NCBI RefSeq assembly: GCF_003626535.1 | Contig: NZ_RBAL01000006.1 | Span: 124,001-188,000 of the forward strand | Direction: 5' to 3' | Origin: Streptomyces hoynatensis | Lineage (GTDB): Bacteria; Actinomycetota; Actinomycetes; Streptomycetales; Streptomycetaceae | DNA: 64,000 nucleotides | Shown: positions 36,502-47,823 of the stretch, piece by piece | How the letters are laid out: each line of letters starts with the position of its first letter | Position numbering within the stretch: the first letter of the stretch is position 1 | Notes under the pieces: generated by a model | Told to the model about the DNA's origin: nothing | The model's input: only the letters and a program-made list of their open reading frames with translations | Database searches by the model: none | Translations under genes and position numbers: made by a program

Positions 36502-36660
36502 GTGAACGGAACCTCGACAGTCCTGATCGTCGCCGGGCTCTTCCTGCTCGGCGGCGTCTACTCCTTCGTCAAGCAGGGGCTGCCCAGGGGCGTGGTGGTG
36601 CTGCTCGGCCTCAGCAGCGCCCTGTGCCTGGCCACCGGCCTGCTCTCGCTGGGGAGTTGA
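36502..36660 (+). CDS. Small two-helix membrane protein inside the his operon
   Basis: GTG 36502 with GGAG 9 nt upstream encodes 52 aa: [20 protein letters not shown] starts the first hydrophobic helix; after [10 protein letters not shown] a second helix ([18 protein letters not shown]) ends at LGS. Two short helices with a basic turn indicate an inner-membrane hairpin. It fills the hisB-hisH gap exactly, ending 2 nt before hisH. Its conserved-looking position suggests a real gene, but its link to histidine synthesis is unknown. Confidence 0.75.
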   Translation: MNGTSTVLIVAGLFLLGGVYSFVKQGLPRGVVVLLGLSSALCLATGLLSLGS

Positions 36661-36662
36661 CC

Positions 36663-37373
36663 GTGGACGCCAAGGACACGAGCCGCGGCGGGACCACCGG
36701 CGGGACCACCGACGGGACCACCAAGGGAAAGCGCCCGAGGAAGACCGTCGTCGTCTTCGACTACGGCTTCGGCAACATCAGGTCGGCGGAGCGGGCCGTG
36801 GCCAGGGCCGGGGCCCGGGTGGAGGTCACCCGCGACTACGACACCGCGCTGAACGCCGACGGGCTGCTGGTCCCGGGCGTCGGCGCGTTCGCCGCCTGCA
36901 TGAACGGGCTCAGGCAGGCCAGGGGTGACTGGGTCATCGGCCGCAGGCTGGCCGGGGGGCGGCCGGTGCTCGGCATCTGCGTCGGCATGCAGATCCTCTT
37001 CGCCCGCGGCATCGAGCACGGCCACACCAGCGAGGGCCTGGACGAGTGGCCGGGAACGGTCGGCCCGCTGAAGGCCGAGATCGTGCCCCACATGGGGTGG
37101 AACACGGTGCGCGCCCCGGCCGGCTCGGCGCTCTTCGCGGGCCTGGGCCCCGAGGAGCGCTACTACTTCGTCCACTCCTACGCGGTCCACGACTGGGAGC
37201 TGCCGCCCGGCGGCCCGGCCGGCACCGCACCGCCCCAGGTCACCTGGGCCACCCACGGCGAGCCCTTCGTCGCCGCCGTGGAGAACGGCCCGCTGTGGGC
37301 CACCCAGTTCCACCCGGAGAAATCGGGCGACGCCGGGGCGCGCCTCCTCACCAACTGGATCGAGACCCTGTGA
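36663..37373 (+). CDS. hisH: Imidazole glycerol phosphate synthase, glutaminase subunit
   Basis: Class I glutamine amidotransferase that feeds ammonia to HisF. The triad is visible: Cys in [11 protein letters not shown], and His and Glu in [22 protein letters not shown] opens the domain and GVGAFAACM forms the oxyanion region. From GTG 36663 it has 236 aa; the first 30 residues are Thr/Gly/Lys-rich ([15 protein letters not shown]), an extension probably disordered. Its stop overlaps the priA ATG. Confidence 0.95.
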   Translation: MDAKDTSRGGTTGGTTDGTTKGKRPRKTVVVFDYGFGNIRSAERAVARAGARVEVTRDYDTALNADGLLVPGVGAFAACMNGLRQARGDWVIGRRLAGGRPVLGICVGMQILFARGIEHGHTSEGLDEWPGTVGPLKAEIVPHMGWNTVRAPAGSALFAGLGPEERYYFVHSYAVHDWELPPGGPAGTAPPQVTWATHGEPFVAAVENGPLWATQFHPEKSGDAGARLLTNWIETL

Positions 37374-38131
37374 TGACGAACCCGCCGCGGGTGACGCCCG
37401 CCACCCTCGAACTGCTGCCCGCCGTCGACGTGCGCGGGGGGCAGGCCGTCCGCCTGGTGCACGGCGAGTCCGGCACCGAGACCGCCTACGGCGACCCCCT
37501 GCAGGCCGCGCTCGCCTGGCAGCGGGCCGGCGCCGGCTGGCTGCACCTGGTCGACCTGGACGCCGCCTTCGGCACCGGGGACAACCGGGAGCAGATCGCG
37601 GAGGTGGTGCGCGCCATGGACATCCGCGTCGAGCTCTCCGGCGGCATCCGCGACGACGAGACCCTCGCCGCCGCGCTCGCCACCGGCTGCACCCGGGTCA
37701 ACCTGGGCACGGCGGCCCTGGAGTCGCCCGACTGGGTGGCCCGGGTCATCGCCGAGCACGGGGACCGGGTCGCCGTCGGGCTCGACGTCCGCGGCACCAC
37801 GCTGCGCGGCCGCGGCTGGACCAGGGACGGCGGCGACCTCTTCGAGACGCTGGCCCGGCTGAACGCCGAGGGCTGCGCCCGCTACGTCGTCACCGACATC
37901 AACAAGGACGGGACGCTGCGCGGCCCGAACCTCGACCTGCTGCGCAGCGTGTGCGCCGCGACCGACCGCCCGGTCGTCGCCTCGGGCGGCGTCTCCTCCC
38001 TCGACGACCTGCGGGCGCTGGCGGGCCTGGTGCCGGAAGGTGTGGAGGGGGCCATCGTCGGCAAGGCGCTCTACGCCGGGGCCTTCACCCTGGAAGAGGC
38101 GCTGCGGGCGACGGAGGCGGAGACGACGTGA
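37373..38131 (+). CDS. priA: Bifunctional ProFAR / PRA isomerase PriA (HisA and TrpF)
   Basis: A (beta/alpha)8 barrel of 252 aa. In Streptomyces and mycobacteria PriA catalyses both the HisA step of histidine synthesis and the TrpF step of tryptophan synthesis, and genomes lack a separate trpF. Catalytic residues are the N-terminal Asp in [15 protein letters not shown] and the second Asp in [26 protein letters not shown] and [12 protein letters not shown] hold the phosphate loops. No trpF is seen in the trp segment of this window, which agrees. ATG overlaps the hisH stop. Confidence 0.95.
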   Translation: MTNPPRVTPATLELLPAVDVRGGQAVRLVHGESGTETAYGDPLQAALAWQRAGAGWLHLVDLDAAFGTGDNREQIAEVVRAMDIRVELSGGIRDDETLAAALATGCTRVNLGTAALESPDWVARVIAEHGDRVAVGLDVRGTTLRGRGWTRDGGDLFETLARLNAEGCARYVVTDINKDGTLRGPNLDLLRSVCAATDRPVVASGGVSSLDDLRALAGLVPEGVEGAIVGKALYAGAFTLEEALRATEAETT

Positions 38132-38514
38132 GCATAGAACGGGTGCGGACGGGCGGCGCGTGGGAGCGGGCGCTGGGCTCCTCGCGGGCGGTGGCGGCGG
38201 GGGACCTCGTGCTGGTGGCCGGGTCGGCGCCGCCGGCCGCGGGGGCGGACGCCGGGGACCCCTACGAGCAGGCCAGGGCCGCGCTCGCCGGGGCGGTGGC
38301 GGCCCTGGAACCCTTCGGCCTGGGCGCCGAGTCCGTGATCCGCACCCGCCTCTACCTCAGCCACGCGCGCGACGCGGAGGACGTGCAGCGCGCGCACCGG
38401 GAGGTGTTCGCCTCCGTGGGGCCGGTGGTGACCATGGTCGTGGTCTCCGGCTTCGCGGACTCCCGGGTGCTGGTCGAGGTGGAACTCGAAGCCTACCGAG
38501 GAGCCGTGACGTGA
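38128..38514 (+). CDS. RidA/YjgF-family imine deaminase
   Basis: A 128-aa protein of the YjgF/RidA fold, with [40 protein letters not shown] and [16 protein letters not shown]. The arginine that binds carboxylates of enamine substrates may be R116 near DSRVLVEVE. RidA removes reactive imines made by PLP enzymes, which may protect the HisC reaction. Both ends overlap neighbours (GTGA), so it is an integral part of the his operon. Confidence 0.9.
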   Translation: MSIERVRTGGAWERALGSSRAVAAGDLVLVAGSAPPAAGADAGDPYEQARAALAGAVAALEPFGLGAESVIRTRLYLSHARDAEDVQRAHREVFASVGPVVTMVVVSGFADSRVLVEVELEAYRGAVT

Positions 38515-39281
38515 GCCTTGCCGTACGAGTGATCCCCTGCCTGGACGTGGACGGGGGCCGGGTCGTGAAGGGCGTCAACTTCCGGAACCTGCGGGATGCG
38601 GGCGACCCGGTCGAGATGGCGCGGGTCTACGACGCGGAGGGCGCGGACGAGCTGACGTTCCTCGACATCACCGCCTCCTCGGGCAACCGGGAGACCACCT
38701 ACGACGTGGTGCGCAGGACCGCGGAGCAGGTGTTCATCCCGCTGACGGTGGGCGGCGGCGTGCGCACCGCCGAGGACGTGGACCGGCTGCTGCGGGCCGG
38801 CGCCGACAAGGTCGGCGTCAACACGGCGGCCATCGCGAGGCCCGAGCTGCTGCGGGAGATCGCGGAGCGGTTCGGCCGGCAGGTGCTGGTGCTCTCGGTG
38901 GACGCCCGCCGCTGCCCCGAGGGGACGGGCACGCCCTCCGGGTTCGAGGTGACCACGCACGGGGGGCGGCGCGGCACCGGGATCGACGCCGTGGAGTGGG
39001 CCCACCGGGCGGCCGAGCTGGGGGCGGGGGAGATCCTGCTCAACTCCATGGACGCCGACGGGACGAAGGACGGCTACGACACGGAGATGATCGCGGCGGT
39101 CCGCGCCTGCGTGAGCGTGCCGGTGATCGCCTCGGGCGGGGCGGGGCGCCTCGGGCACTTCGCGCCCGCCATCGCGGCGGGGGCCGACGCGGTGCTGGCC
39201 GCCTCGGTGTTCCACTTCGGCGACCTGCGCGTCGGCGCGGTCAAGGAGGCCCTGCGGGAGGCCGGGCACCCCGTGCGGTAG
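38511..39281 (+). CDS. hisF: Imidazole glycerol phosphate synthase, cyclase subunit
   Basis: A 256-aa TIM barrel that uses ammonia from HisH to form IGP and AICAR. The first catalytic Asp is in [15 protein letters not shown], and the second in [38 protein letters not shown] and [12 protein letters not shown] are the standard loops. GTG overlaps the ridA stop. It is the last gene of the run, convergent with sdhB. Confidence 0.97.
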   Translation: MSLAVRVIPCLDVDGGRVVKGVNFRNLRDAGDPVEMARVYDAEGADELTFLDITASSGNRETTYDVVRRTAEQVFIPLTVGGGVRTAEDVDRLLRAGADKVGVNTAAIARPELLREIAERFGRQVLVLSVDARRCPEGTGTPSGFEVTTHGGRRGTGIDAVEWAHRAAELGAGEILLNSMDADGTKDGYDTEMIAAVRACVSVPVIASGGAGRLGHFAPAIAAGADAVLAASVFHFGDLRVGAVKEALREAGHPVR

Positions 39282-39319
39282 CCGGGGGCCGGGCGGGCGG
39301 ACGAACGGGGGTGCCCCCC

Positions 39320-39342
39320 AGCGCGCCGGCCGCGGGCGCGCT
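39320..39342. terminator. Hairpin between convergent hisF and sdhB
   Basis: AGCGCGCC (39320-39327) and GGCGCGCT (39335-39342) pair over 8 bp around a 7-nt loop, with other GC arms nearby and no U-tract. Candidate bidirectional stop. Confidence 0.4.
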
Positions 39343-39385
39343 GCCGTTCCGGGGGCCGCCCCCGCCGCCGGTCCGCGGCTGTGGC

Positions 39386-40128
39386 CTACGCGGCGCCCTT
39401 GCGCGTGGCGCGCAGGTACTCGCGGTTCAGGGTGGCGATCGAGGCCAGCGGGATGCCCTTGGGGCAGACCGTGGTGCACACGCCGGTGTGGGTGCAGCCG
39501 CCGAAGCCCTCCGCGTCCATGGCGTCCACCATGTCGAGCACCCGGCGCTCCCGCTCGGGCCCGCCCTGCGGCAGGGAGTTGAGGTGGACGACCTTGGCGG
39601 CGGTGAACAGCATCGCCGAGCCGTTGGGGCAGGCCGCGACGCAGGCGCCGCAGCCGATGCACTCGGCGTTCTCGAAGGCGGTGTCGGCGGCGGCCTTGGG
39701 CACCGGCGTGGCGTGCGCCTCGGGGGCGCTGCCCGTCGGGGCCGTGATGTAGCCGCCGGAGCCGATCACCCGGTCGAAGGCGGAGCGGTCCACGACCAGG
39801 TCCTTGACGACGGGGAAGGCGGCCGAGCGCCAGGGCTCGACGTCGATCGTGTCGCCGTCCCGGAAGTGCCGCATGTGCAGCTGGCAGGTGGTGGTGCGCT
39901 CCGGGCCGTGCGCCTCGCCGTTGATGACCACGCCGCAGGCGCCGCAGATGCCCTCGCGGCAGTCGTGGTCGAAGGCCACCGGCTCCTCGCCGCGCAGGAT
40001 CAGCTCCTCGTTGAGGGTGTCGAGCATTTCGAGGAAGGACATGTCGGGGGAGACGTCCGCGACCTCGTAGGTGGTCATGGCGCCCGGCTCCTCGGGGCCG
40101 CGCTGCCGCCAGATGCGCAGGGTGAGGT

Positions 40129-40132
<4 letters not shown>
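39386..40132 (-). CDS. sdhB: Succinate dehydrogenase / fumarate reductase iron-sulfur subunit
   Basis: A 248-aa electron-transfer subunit. The [2Fe-2S] ligands are in [14 protein letters not shown] and [11 protein letters not shown]; the [4Fe-4S]/[3Fe-4S] ligands are in [15 protein letters not shown] and [18 protein letters not shown] at 40132 overlaps the sdhA stop (GTGA). It transfers electrons from SdhA flavin to the membrane subunit. Confidence 0.96.
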
Positions 40133-42084
<1,952 letters not shown>

Positions 42085-42101
42085 GGTCGGTCGATCACTC
42101 C

Positions 42102-42848
42102 TTAGTCCACGAGCCCGGTCATGACGCCCACGGGGACGGAGAGGAAGCCGCAGGTGAGGATGAGGGCGAGGCCGTTGGCCGCGAGGGTCCAGGCGCGCTC
42201 GCGGCCGCGGCCGCCGGCGCCGAGGGTCCTGGCCGCGCCGGCGAAGCCGTGCCTGAGGTGCAGGCCGACGGCGAGCATGGCGACGATGTAGATCACGTTG
42301 CCGTACCAGGTCTGGAAGCTCGCGACGATGTTCTCGTAGGGGTGGCCCGCCTGGCCGCGCGGGTTCACGGTGCCCGTGGTCAGGTCCAGGATGTGCCAGA
42401 TCACGAACAGGCCGATGATCACGCCGCCCCAGCGCATGGTGTGGGTGGCGTAGCTGCTGCGCCGCCCGCGGTGGGCGTACCCGACCGGGCGGGCCGCGAG
42501 GTCGCGGCGGCTGAGCTGGTAGGCGGCGACGGCGTGCGCGACCAGGGCGAGCAGCAGCACCGGGCGCATGATCCACAGGAACCAGCCGTGGTGCAGCGCG
42601 GGCTCGCCTATGGTGCGCAGCCAGTGGGCGTACCCGTTCATCTCGTCGGGGCCGAAGAAGACCTTCAGGTTGCCGATCATGTGCGCCACCAGGTACAGCA
42701 GCATGATCAGCCCGCTGACGGCCATGACCGCCTTCTTGCCGACCGTCGAGTGCCACAGCCGCCCCGCGGCCGTGGTGGGCCGCCGGCGCGGCGGCCCGGG
42801 CGCGGGTGGGGTGGGGGCCTTCGTCGGCGTTCGCGTCGCCAGTGCCAT
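42102..42848 (-). CDS. sdhC: Succinate dehydrogenase cytochrome b subunit, five-helix type
   Basis: A 248-aa membrane protein with five hydrophobic helices ([92 protein letters not shown]). Histidines within helices ([25 protein letters not shown]) suit two haem b groups. No separate sdhD is present, so this is a single-anchor enzyme oxidising succinate with menaquinone. It is the first gene of sdhCAB and divergent from a LysR gene. Confidence 0.93.
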   Translation of the reverse strand: MALATRTPTKAPTPPAPGPPRRRPTTAAGRLWHSTVGKKAVMAVSGLIMLLYLVAHMIGNLKVFFGPDEMNGYAHWLRTIGEPALHHGWFLWIMRPVLLLALVAHAVAAYQLSRRDLAARPVGYAHRGRRSSYATHTMRWGGVIIGLFVIWHILDLTTGTVNPRGQAGHPYENIVASFQTWYGNVIYIVAMLAVGLHLRHGFAGAARTLGAGGRGRERAWTLAANGLALILTCGFLSVPVGVMTGLVD

Positions 42849-42907
42849 GGCACCGAAGGTAGGGTCGGGCCTCCCGATCAGTCCAAGACATAGAAACGCT
42901 GCTTTTG

Positions 42908-42922
42908 ATAGCCTGTTCCTAT
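42908..42922. promoter_or_regulatory. LysR-type T-N11-A operator in the sdhC/lysR divergent region
   Basis: ATAG-N7-CTAT is a perfect 15-bp dyad with the T-N11-A core of LysR regulators. It overlaps the regulator's own ATG at 42921. A second partial copy, CATAG at 42889-42893, lies 19 bp towards sdhC. The intergenic gap is only 72 bp, so one site could control both directions. Confidence 0.6.
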
Positions 42923-43862
42923 GCAACTGCAGCAGCTCCGCTACTTCGCGGCGGTCGCCGAGACCCGGCACTTCACGCGGGCCGCCCAGCAGGAACACGT
43001 CGCCCAGCCCTCGCTCTCCCAGCAGATCCGGGCGCTGGAAAGGGAGCTGGGCGCCGAGCTGTTCCACCGGGCCCGTGGCCACATCTCGCTGACCGACGCC
43101 GGGGCCGCGCTGCTGCCGCTGGCCCGCCGCATCCTGGCCGACACCGAGACGGCCCGCCGGGAGGTGCAGGAGGTGGCCCAGCTGCGCGGGGGCCGGGTCA
43201 GGCTCGGGGCGACGCCCAGCCTGTGCGCCGGCCTGGTGCCCGGCGTGCTGCGGACGTTCCGGGACAGCTACCCGGGGGTGGAGCTCTTCGTGCACGAGGA
43301 CGGCTCGCAGGACCTGGTGCGCATCCTGGCCGACGGCGAACTCGACCTGGCGCTGATCATCACGCCGCTGCCGGGGCAGGCCCCGGCGCTGGCCACCGAG
43401 GAGCTGCTGCGCGAGGAGCTGGTCGTCGTCTCCTCGCCCCTGGAGCCGGCGCCGGTCGCGAGCGGGCCCGGCGGGCGGATCAGGATCGAGGACCTGCGCG
43501 AGCAGCCGATGGTGATGTTCCGGCACGGCTACGACCTGCGGGAGCTGACCCTCGCCGCCTGTCAGGGGGCCGGATTCCAGCCCGCGTTCAGCGTGGAGGG
43601 CGGGGAGATGGACGCCGTGCTGGGCTTCGTGCGGGCGGGGCTCGGCGTGGCGGTGGTGCCCAGCATGGTGGCGGAGCGCTCCGGGCTGCGGGCCACCGCC
43701 TTCGCCGCGCCCGGCCTGCAGCGCACCATCTCGGTGGCGCACCGCGGCGACGTCTCGCCCCCGCGGGCGGCGCGGGAGCTGCGGCGCATCCTCATCGAGC
43801 GCGGCGGCAGGGCCCGGGGCGGGACCCGCGGGCCGGGGGGCGGCGGGCGGGCCGGAGCCTGA
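42921..43862 (+). CDS. LysR-family transcriptional regulator
   Basis: A 313-aa regulator with an N-terminal winged helix-turn-helix (LQQLRYFAAVAETRHFTRAA, then VAQPSLSQQIRALERELGAEL) and a C-terminal periplasmic-binding-type effector domain (RVRLGATPSLCAGLVPGVLR). The tail is Gly/Arg-rich. It is divergent from sdhCAB, so it may adjust succinate dehydrogenase to carbon state; the effector is unknown. Autoregulation is likely from the operator over its start codon. Confidence 0.93.
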   Translation: MQLQQLRYFAAVAETRHFTRAAQQEHVAQPSLSQQIRALERELGAELFHRARGHISLTDAGAALLPLARRILADTETARREVQEVAQLRGGRVRLGATPSLCAGLVPGVLRTFRDSYPGVELFVHEDGSQDLVRILADGELDLALIITPLPGQAPALATEELLREELVVVSSPLEPAPVASGPGGRIRIEDLREQPMVMFRHGYDLRELTLAACQGAGFQPAFSVEGGEMDAVLGFVRAGLGVAVVPSMVAERSGLRATAFAAPGLQRTISVAHRGDVSPPRAARELRRILIERGGRARGGTRGPGGGGRAGA

Positions 43863-43912
43863 GCGGCCGCCCCTTCGGCGGGGCGAGGCCCCCTCGGCGG
43901 GGCGGGCCCCCG

Positions 43913-44560
43913 TCAGTGATGCGGGAGGGGGCCGGGGGTCCCGGCGTCCTCGGCCGGCTCCGCCAACTCCCCGGTGCGCACCCGGTGGCGCAGGTCGACG
44001 GCGACGGCGGCCAGGGCGAGCAGGCCGCCGCCGACCAGCGCCAGCGGCAGCAGCATCCACACGAAGACCCCGCACATCACGCAGGCGGCGGCCAGCAGCG
44101 CCGAGCCCGCCGGGTCACGCAGCCCGCGCTCCGCCGCCTCGGCCACCACCTCCCTGGGCCCGCGGTCCGGCCGCCAGACCGCCGCGGTGCGCAGCAGCAG
44201 CGCCGCCCAGGCGGCGAGCAGCAGCATCATCACCGCGAGCACGCCGCCCGCGCCCGGCAGCACCCCGGCCTGGGCGAGCGAGAGGTTCCACAGCAGCAGC
44301 AGCGCCACCCCGAAGAAGCCGAGCGCGGCCGGCCACTGGGTGCGGCAGGCGGTGGCGAAGTCCCGCAGCAGGTCCCAGGACCTGACGCTCTCGCCGTCGA
44401 GGTGGCGCCGCAGGTGCGCGGCTCCCGCCGCGAGCGCGGGCAGCGCGGTGACCAGCGGCAGACAGAGCACCGCAATCAGCACGCCGGTGATGAGGACCTC
44501 GCCGAACAGGGCGAAGCCGGTGTTCCACCGCCTGCCCAGCTGGTCGTGCTCCCGCGCCAT
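43913..44560 (-). CDS. DUF624 (YesL-like) membrane protein
   Basis: A 215-aa protein with about five hydrophobic helices and the family opening (RRWNTGFALFGEVLITGVLI, then LPLVTALPALAAG). DUF624/YesL proteins are regularly encoded beside carbohydrate ABC importers, including rhamnogalacturonan loci of bacilli; their job is unknown. It follows the second permease gene by 6 nt and is last in the operon. It is convergent with the LysR gene across a short GC stretch with weak 6-bp hairpins. Confidence 0.85.
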   Translation of the reverse strand: MAREHDQLGRRWNTGFALFGEVLITGVLIAVLCLPLVTALPALAAGAAHLRRHLDGESVRSWDLLRDFATACRTQWPAALGFFGVALLLLWNLSLAQAGVLPGAGGVLAVMMLLLAAWAALLLRTAAVWRPDRGPREVVAEAAERGLRDPAGSALLAAACVMCGVFVWMLLPLALVGGGLLALAAVAVDLRHRVRTGELAEPAEDAGTPGPLPHH

Positions 44561-44566
44561 CGCCGC

Positions 44567-45484
44567 TCAGCCCCTCAGCCCCTGTGTCGACACGCCCTCG
44601 ACGATATAGCGCTGGAAGAGGACGAAGAAGACGATGACGGGCGCCAGGGCCAGCAGCGCCGCCGCCATCTGCGCCCCGTAGTCGGAGGTGCTGGTCTGGT
44701 CGGCGTACTGCCGCAGCATCATCGGCAGCGGGTACTTGTCCGGGCTGCGCAGGTAGATCAGCGGGCCCATGAAGTCGTTCCAGCTCCAGATGAACGCGAA
44801 GATCGACGCGGTGGCCAGCACGGGCCGCATGAGCGGCAGCATGATCGACCAGTAGATCCGCAGGTGACCGGCGCCGTCGATCCTGGCCGACTCGTCGAGG
44901 GACTTCGGCACCGTCCGCATGAACTGCGTCATGAGGAAGACGAAGAACGCGTCCGCGGCGAGGAATTTCCCGATGAGCAGCGGCCAGTAGGTGTCCGTCC
45001 AGCCGATCTCGTTGAACATGATGAACTGCGGGATGATCAGCACGTGGAACGGCAGCATCAGCGTGCCGATCATGATGGTGAAGAAGAGCCCGCGGCCCGG
45101 GAATTCGATGCGCGAGAACGCATAGGCCGTCACCGAACACGAAAGGCAGATGCCGACCGCGGAACCGACCCCCAGATAGACGGAGTTCATGAAGAACGTC
45201 CAGAAGGAGACGCCGCCGATTCCCTCGAACACCGTCTTGAAGTTGTCCAGCGTGGTGTCGTCCGGAATGAGGCCGGTCTCGCCGACGATCTGGTTCGAGG
45301 GCCGGAAGGCCGAGAGCAGCAGCCACAGACCCGGGTAGAGCATGATGATGCCGAGCACCCAGATCGCGAGGTGGTAGGCGGCGGTGCGGCCGGCCCGGCG
45401 CCGCCCGGCGCGGCGGCGGCTCGTGCCGTCCGGCACGCGGGGTGCGGCGGCCGTGGGCGCGGCGCCCTGGCTGATCGTGGTCAT
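44567..45484 (-). CDS. Carbohydrate ABC transporter permease (MalG type)
   Basis: A 305-aa inner-membrane permease with six helices and the EAA loop in SLDESARIDGAGHLRIYWSI. LWLLLSAFRPSNQI near the first helix and AFAFIWSWNDFMGPL-like segment near the end are typical of the MalG group. ATG overlaps the stop of the first permease (ATGA). With the MalF-type permease it forms the channel for the rhamnogalacturonan-derived oligosaccharides predicted from the neighbouring enzymes. Confidence 0.92.
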   Translation of the reverse strand: MTTISQGAAPTAAAPRVPDGTSRRRAGRRRAGRTAAYHLAIWVLGIIMLYPGLWLLLSAFRPSNQIVGETGLIPDDTTLDNFKTVFEGIGGVSFWTFFMNSVYLGVGSAVGICLSCSVTAYAFSRIEFPGRGLFFTIMIGTLMLPFHVLIIPQFIMFNEIGWTDTYWPLLIGKFLAADAFFVFLMTQFMRTVPKSLDESARIDGAGHLRIYWSIMLPLMRPVLATASIFAFIWSWNDFMGPLIYLRSPDKYPLPMMLRQYADQTSTSDYGAQMAAALLALAPVIVFFVLFQRYIVEGVSTQGLRG

Positions 45485-46440
45485 CGTCCCTCCCCGTAGA
45501 AGACCCAGTAGCGGGACGTCCTGAAGAAGACCAGCGTGATGAGGGCGACGGCGATGACCAGCAGCCAGGCCATCGCGGCGGCGAAGCCGAGCTGGCCCTG
45601 CCCGAAGCCGCGCTGGTAGAGGTACACGGTGTAGAAGAGCGTGGAGTTGGCGGGCCCGCCGGTGCCGTTGGAGATGATGAACGCCGAGGCGAAGATCTGG
45701 AAGGAGTGGATCGTCTCCAGCACCAGGTTGAAGAACAGCACGGGCGAGAGCATCGGCAGCGTGATCCGCAGGAACCTGCGCACGGCCCCGGCGCCGTCCA
45801 TCTGGGCCGCCTCGTACAGCTCGTCGGGGATCTGCTTGAGGCCGGCCAGGAAGATCACCATCGGCGCGCCGAACTGCCAGACGGCGAGCATGATCATCAT
45901 GGGCAGGCTGCGGTCGGGGTTGCCGATCCAGCCGCCCTCGTCCATGCCGAAGATCTGACCGGTCTTGTCCACGATGCCGTCGTCGTTGAACATCGCCCGC
46001 CAGACGATGGCGATCGAGACGCTCGCGCCGATCAGCGAGGGGGCGTAGAAGACGGAGCGGTAGGTGCCCTGCCCGCGGCGCCTGTTGTTGAGCAGCATCG
46101 CCACCCCGAGGGCCGCGGCGAGCTTGATCGGGGTGCCGATCACGGCGTACTCGAGGGTGAGCTTGACCGAGTCGGCGAACCGCGGGTCGTCGAAGATCCG
46201 CGTGTAGTTGTCGAAGCCGATCCAGTCGCCGCCGCGGATCGGGTGGTAGTCGGTGAAGGAGAGGTAGGCGGAGGCCACCATCGGCCCTGCCGTCAGGGCG
46301 ATGAAGCCGAGCAGCCAGGGGGCGAGGAAGGCGTAACCGGCACGGGTCTCGGCGCCCCGCCGCGACGGCCGCTTGTTCAGCGGCCGTCGCGCGGGGCTGC
46401 CGGCCCGCGAGGCCCGGGACGCCGCGTGCGTCACGGTCAT
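45481..46440 (-). CDS. Carbohydrate ABC transporter permease (MalF type)
   Basis: A 319-aa permease with six helices beginning at about residue 36 (GYAFLAPWLLGFIALTAGPM) and the EAA loop in ELYEAAQMDGAGAVRRFLRI. The first 30 residues are basic and cytoplasmic. It precedes the MalG-type gene with a 4-nt overlap, and follows the binding-protein gene by 47 nt. It belongs to the CUT1 family, which normally relies on a shared ATPase in streptomycetes. Confidence 0.92.
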   Translation of the reverse strand: MTVTHAASRASRAGSPARRPLNKRPSRRGAETRAGYAFLAPWLLGFIALTAGPMVASAYLSFTDYHPIRGGDWIGFDNYTRIFDDPRFADSVKLTLEYAVIGTPIKLAAALGVAMLLNNRRRGQGTYRSVFYAPSLIGASVSIAIVWRAMFNDDGIVDKTGQIFGMDEGGWIGNPDRSLPMMIMLAVWQFGAPMVIFLAGLKQIPDELYEAAQMDGAGAVRRFLRITLPMLSPVLFFNLVLETIHSFQIFASAFIISNGTGGPANSTLFYTVYLYQRGFGQGQLGFAAAMAWLLVIAVALITLVFFRTSRYWVFYGEGR

Positions 46441-46487
46441 GGGGAGCTTCCGTTCGGTGCGGGAGGAGAGTCGTCTCGTGCCGTGGC

Positions 46488-47798
46488 TCAGTCCGTGACC
46501 AGCAGGTTCTCGGACTCACTGAACCACTGGTCGACGAAGTCGTCCACGCTGAGGTCCCCGTAGCCGAACTCGTTGCCCAGCACCTCGACGTACTCGTTCT
46601 CCAGGTCGCCGAAGCCCTGCGGCTCCACCGGCAGCGGGTCGCTGACCGCGCCCTGCTCACGGGCCTGGTTCTCGAAGTCGATGACGACCTGGTCGAGGCT
46701 GCCCTCCTCGGGCTGGAAGGCGTCGAGCCGGCCCTGCGAGGCGGGAACGCCCAGGTCGGTGCCGATGATCTGGCCCGCCTCCGGGTCGTTGATGAGGAAG
46801 TCGATCAGCTCGGCGGCCTCCTCGGGGTGCCCGGTGTTGGCGCCCATGGACAGCAGCATCGTCGGCTTGAAGAACATGTGCTTCTGGCCGTCGGAGCCGG
46901 TGGGCACCGGAAGCATCCGGATGTTCTCGTTGTTCAGGTCGTGCGCGTAGCTGTTGATGAAGTTGTCCCAGTTGAACTCCGTGGCGGACTCGCCCGCGCC
47001 GAAGCCGGAGACCGGGTCGAGCTGGTCGGCGCGCGCCGTCGGGAACAGCATGCCGTCCTGGCTCCTGAGGTCCTCGGTGGTGTTGAGGAACTCGCGCATG
47101 TCGTCCTCGGTGAAGTTCATCTCGCCGTTCTCCGCGAACGGCTCGATGCCCTGCTGGACGAGCCACTGCATGAACATCCACCAGACGGTGGTGTAGTCCC
47201 CGTTGCCGTAGACCGCCGGGTCCTGGCCCGCGCCGGCCTCGCTGACCTCGGCGATGAACTGGTTGAGGTCGTCCCAGGTGTAGTCCCAGTCGGGAACCGC
47301 TATGCCGAGCTGTTCGAGCAGGTCGGGGTTGTAGTAGAGGGCGAGGGTGTTGGTGCCCGTGGGGATCGCGACCAGCTGGTCGTCGACCTTGCCCGACGCG
47401 AGGAGGTTCTCGTCGATCTGGGAGGTGTCCAGCTGATTGCCCTCGAACTCGCTCATGTCGTAGAGCAGGCCCGTCTTGCCGAACTCCTGGATCTGCGACA
47501 TGTCCATCTGCAGGACGTCGGGGAGGTCGCCCGAGGTGCCGTCGGTGTTGCGCTGCGTCCAGTAGTCGGCGAAGTCGGTGAAGCTCGTCTCCACCTTGAT
47601 GTCGGGGTGGTCCTGCTCGAAGAGATCGATCGCCTGCTGGTAGCGCTCGGCGCGTTCGTCGGCGCCCCACCAGGTGAACCTGAGCGTGACCTTCCCGTCG
47701 CCGCCTCCGTCGCTGTCGGACGAACAGGCGCTGAGTGCCAGCGAACCGACGAGGGCAAGGGCGAGGCCACCGATCGTGGTGGCCTTCTTGATTGACAT
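46488..47798 (-). CDS. Extracellular sugar-binding lipoprotein
   Basis: A 436-aa solute-binding protein of the CUT1 family. The signal peptide ends in the lipobox LALSAC with Cys25, so it is a lipoprotein processed by LspA. The mature part opens VTLRFTWWGADERAERYQQA and shows binding-protein fold segments (DVLQMDMSQIQEFGKTGLLY, MFFKPTMLLSMGAN). Ribosome site GGGAGG. It is the first gene of the importer operon and has an operator overlapping its promoter. The ligand is inferred from the adjacent PL11 and CE12 genes. Confidence 0.93.
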   Translation of the reverse strand: MSIKKATTIGGLALALVGSLALSACSSDSDGGGDGKVTLRFTWWGADERAERYQQAIDLFEQDHPDIKVETSFTDFADYWTQRNTDGTSGDLPDVLQMDMSQIQEFGKTGLLYDMSEFEGNQLDTSQIDENLLASGKVDDQLVAIPTGTNTLALYYNPDLLEQLGIAVPDWDYTWDDLNQFIAEVSEAGAGQDPAVYGNGDYTTVWWMFMQWLVQQGIEPFAENGEMNFTEDDMREFLNTTEDLRSQDGMLFPTARADQLDPVSGFGAGESATEFNWDNFINSYAHDLNNENIRMLPVPTGSDGQKHMFFKPTMLLSMGANTGHPEEAAELIDFLINDPEAGQIIGTDLGVPASQGRLDAFQPEEGSLDQVVIDFENQAREQGAVSDPLPVEPQGFGDLENEYVEVLGNEFGYGDLSVDDFVDQWFSESENLLVTD

Positions 47799-47823
47799 AA
47801 GAGCCTCCCTGCTCTGCCAATGC

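Noticed and set aside
43861..43912. Terminator between lysR and DUF624 gene
   Set aside because: Only a 6-bp GC stem in repetitive GC sequence; too weak to list.
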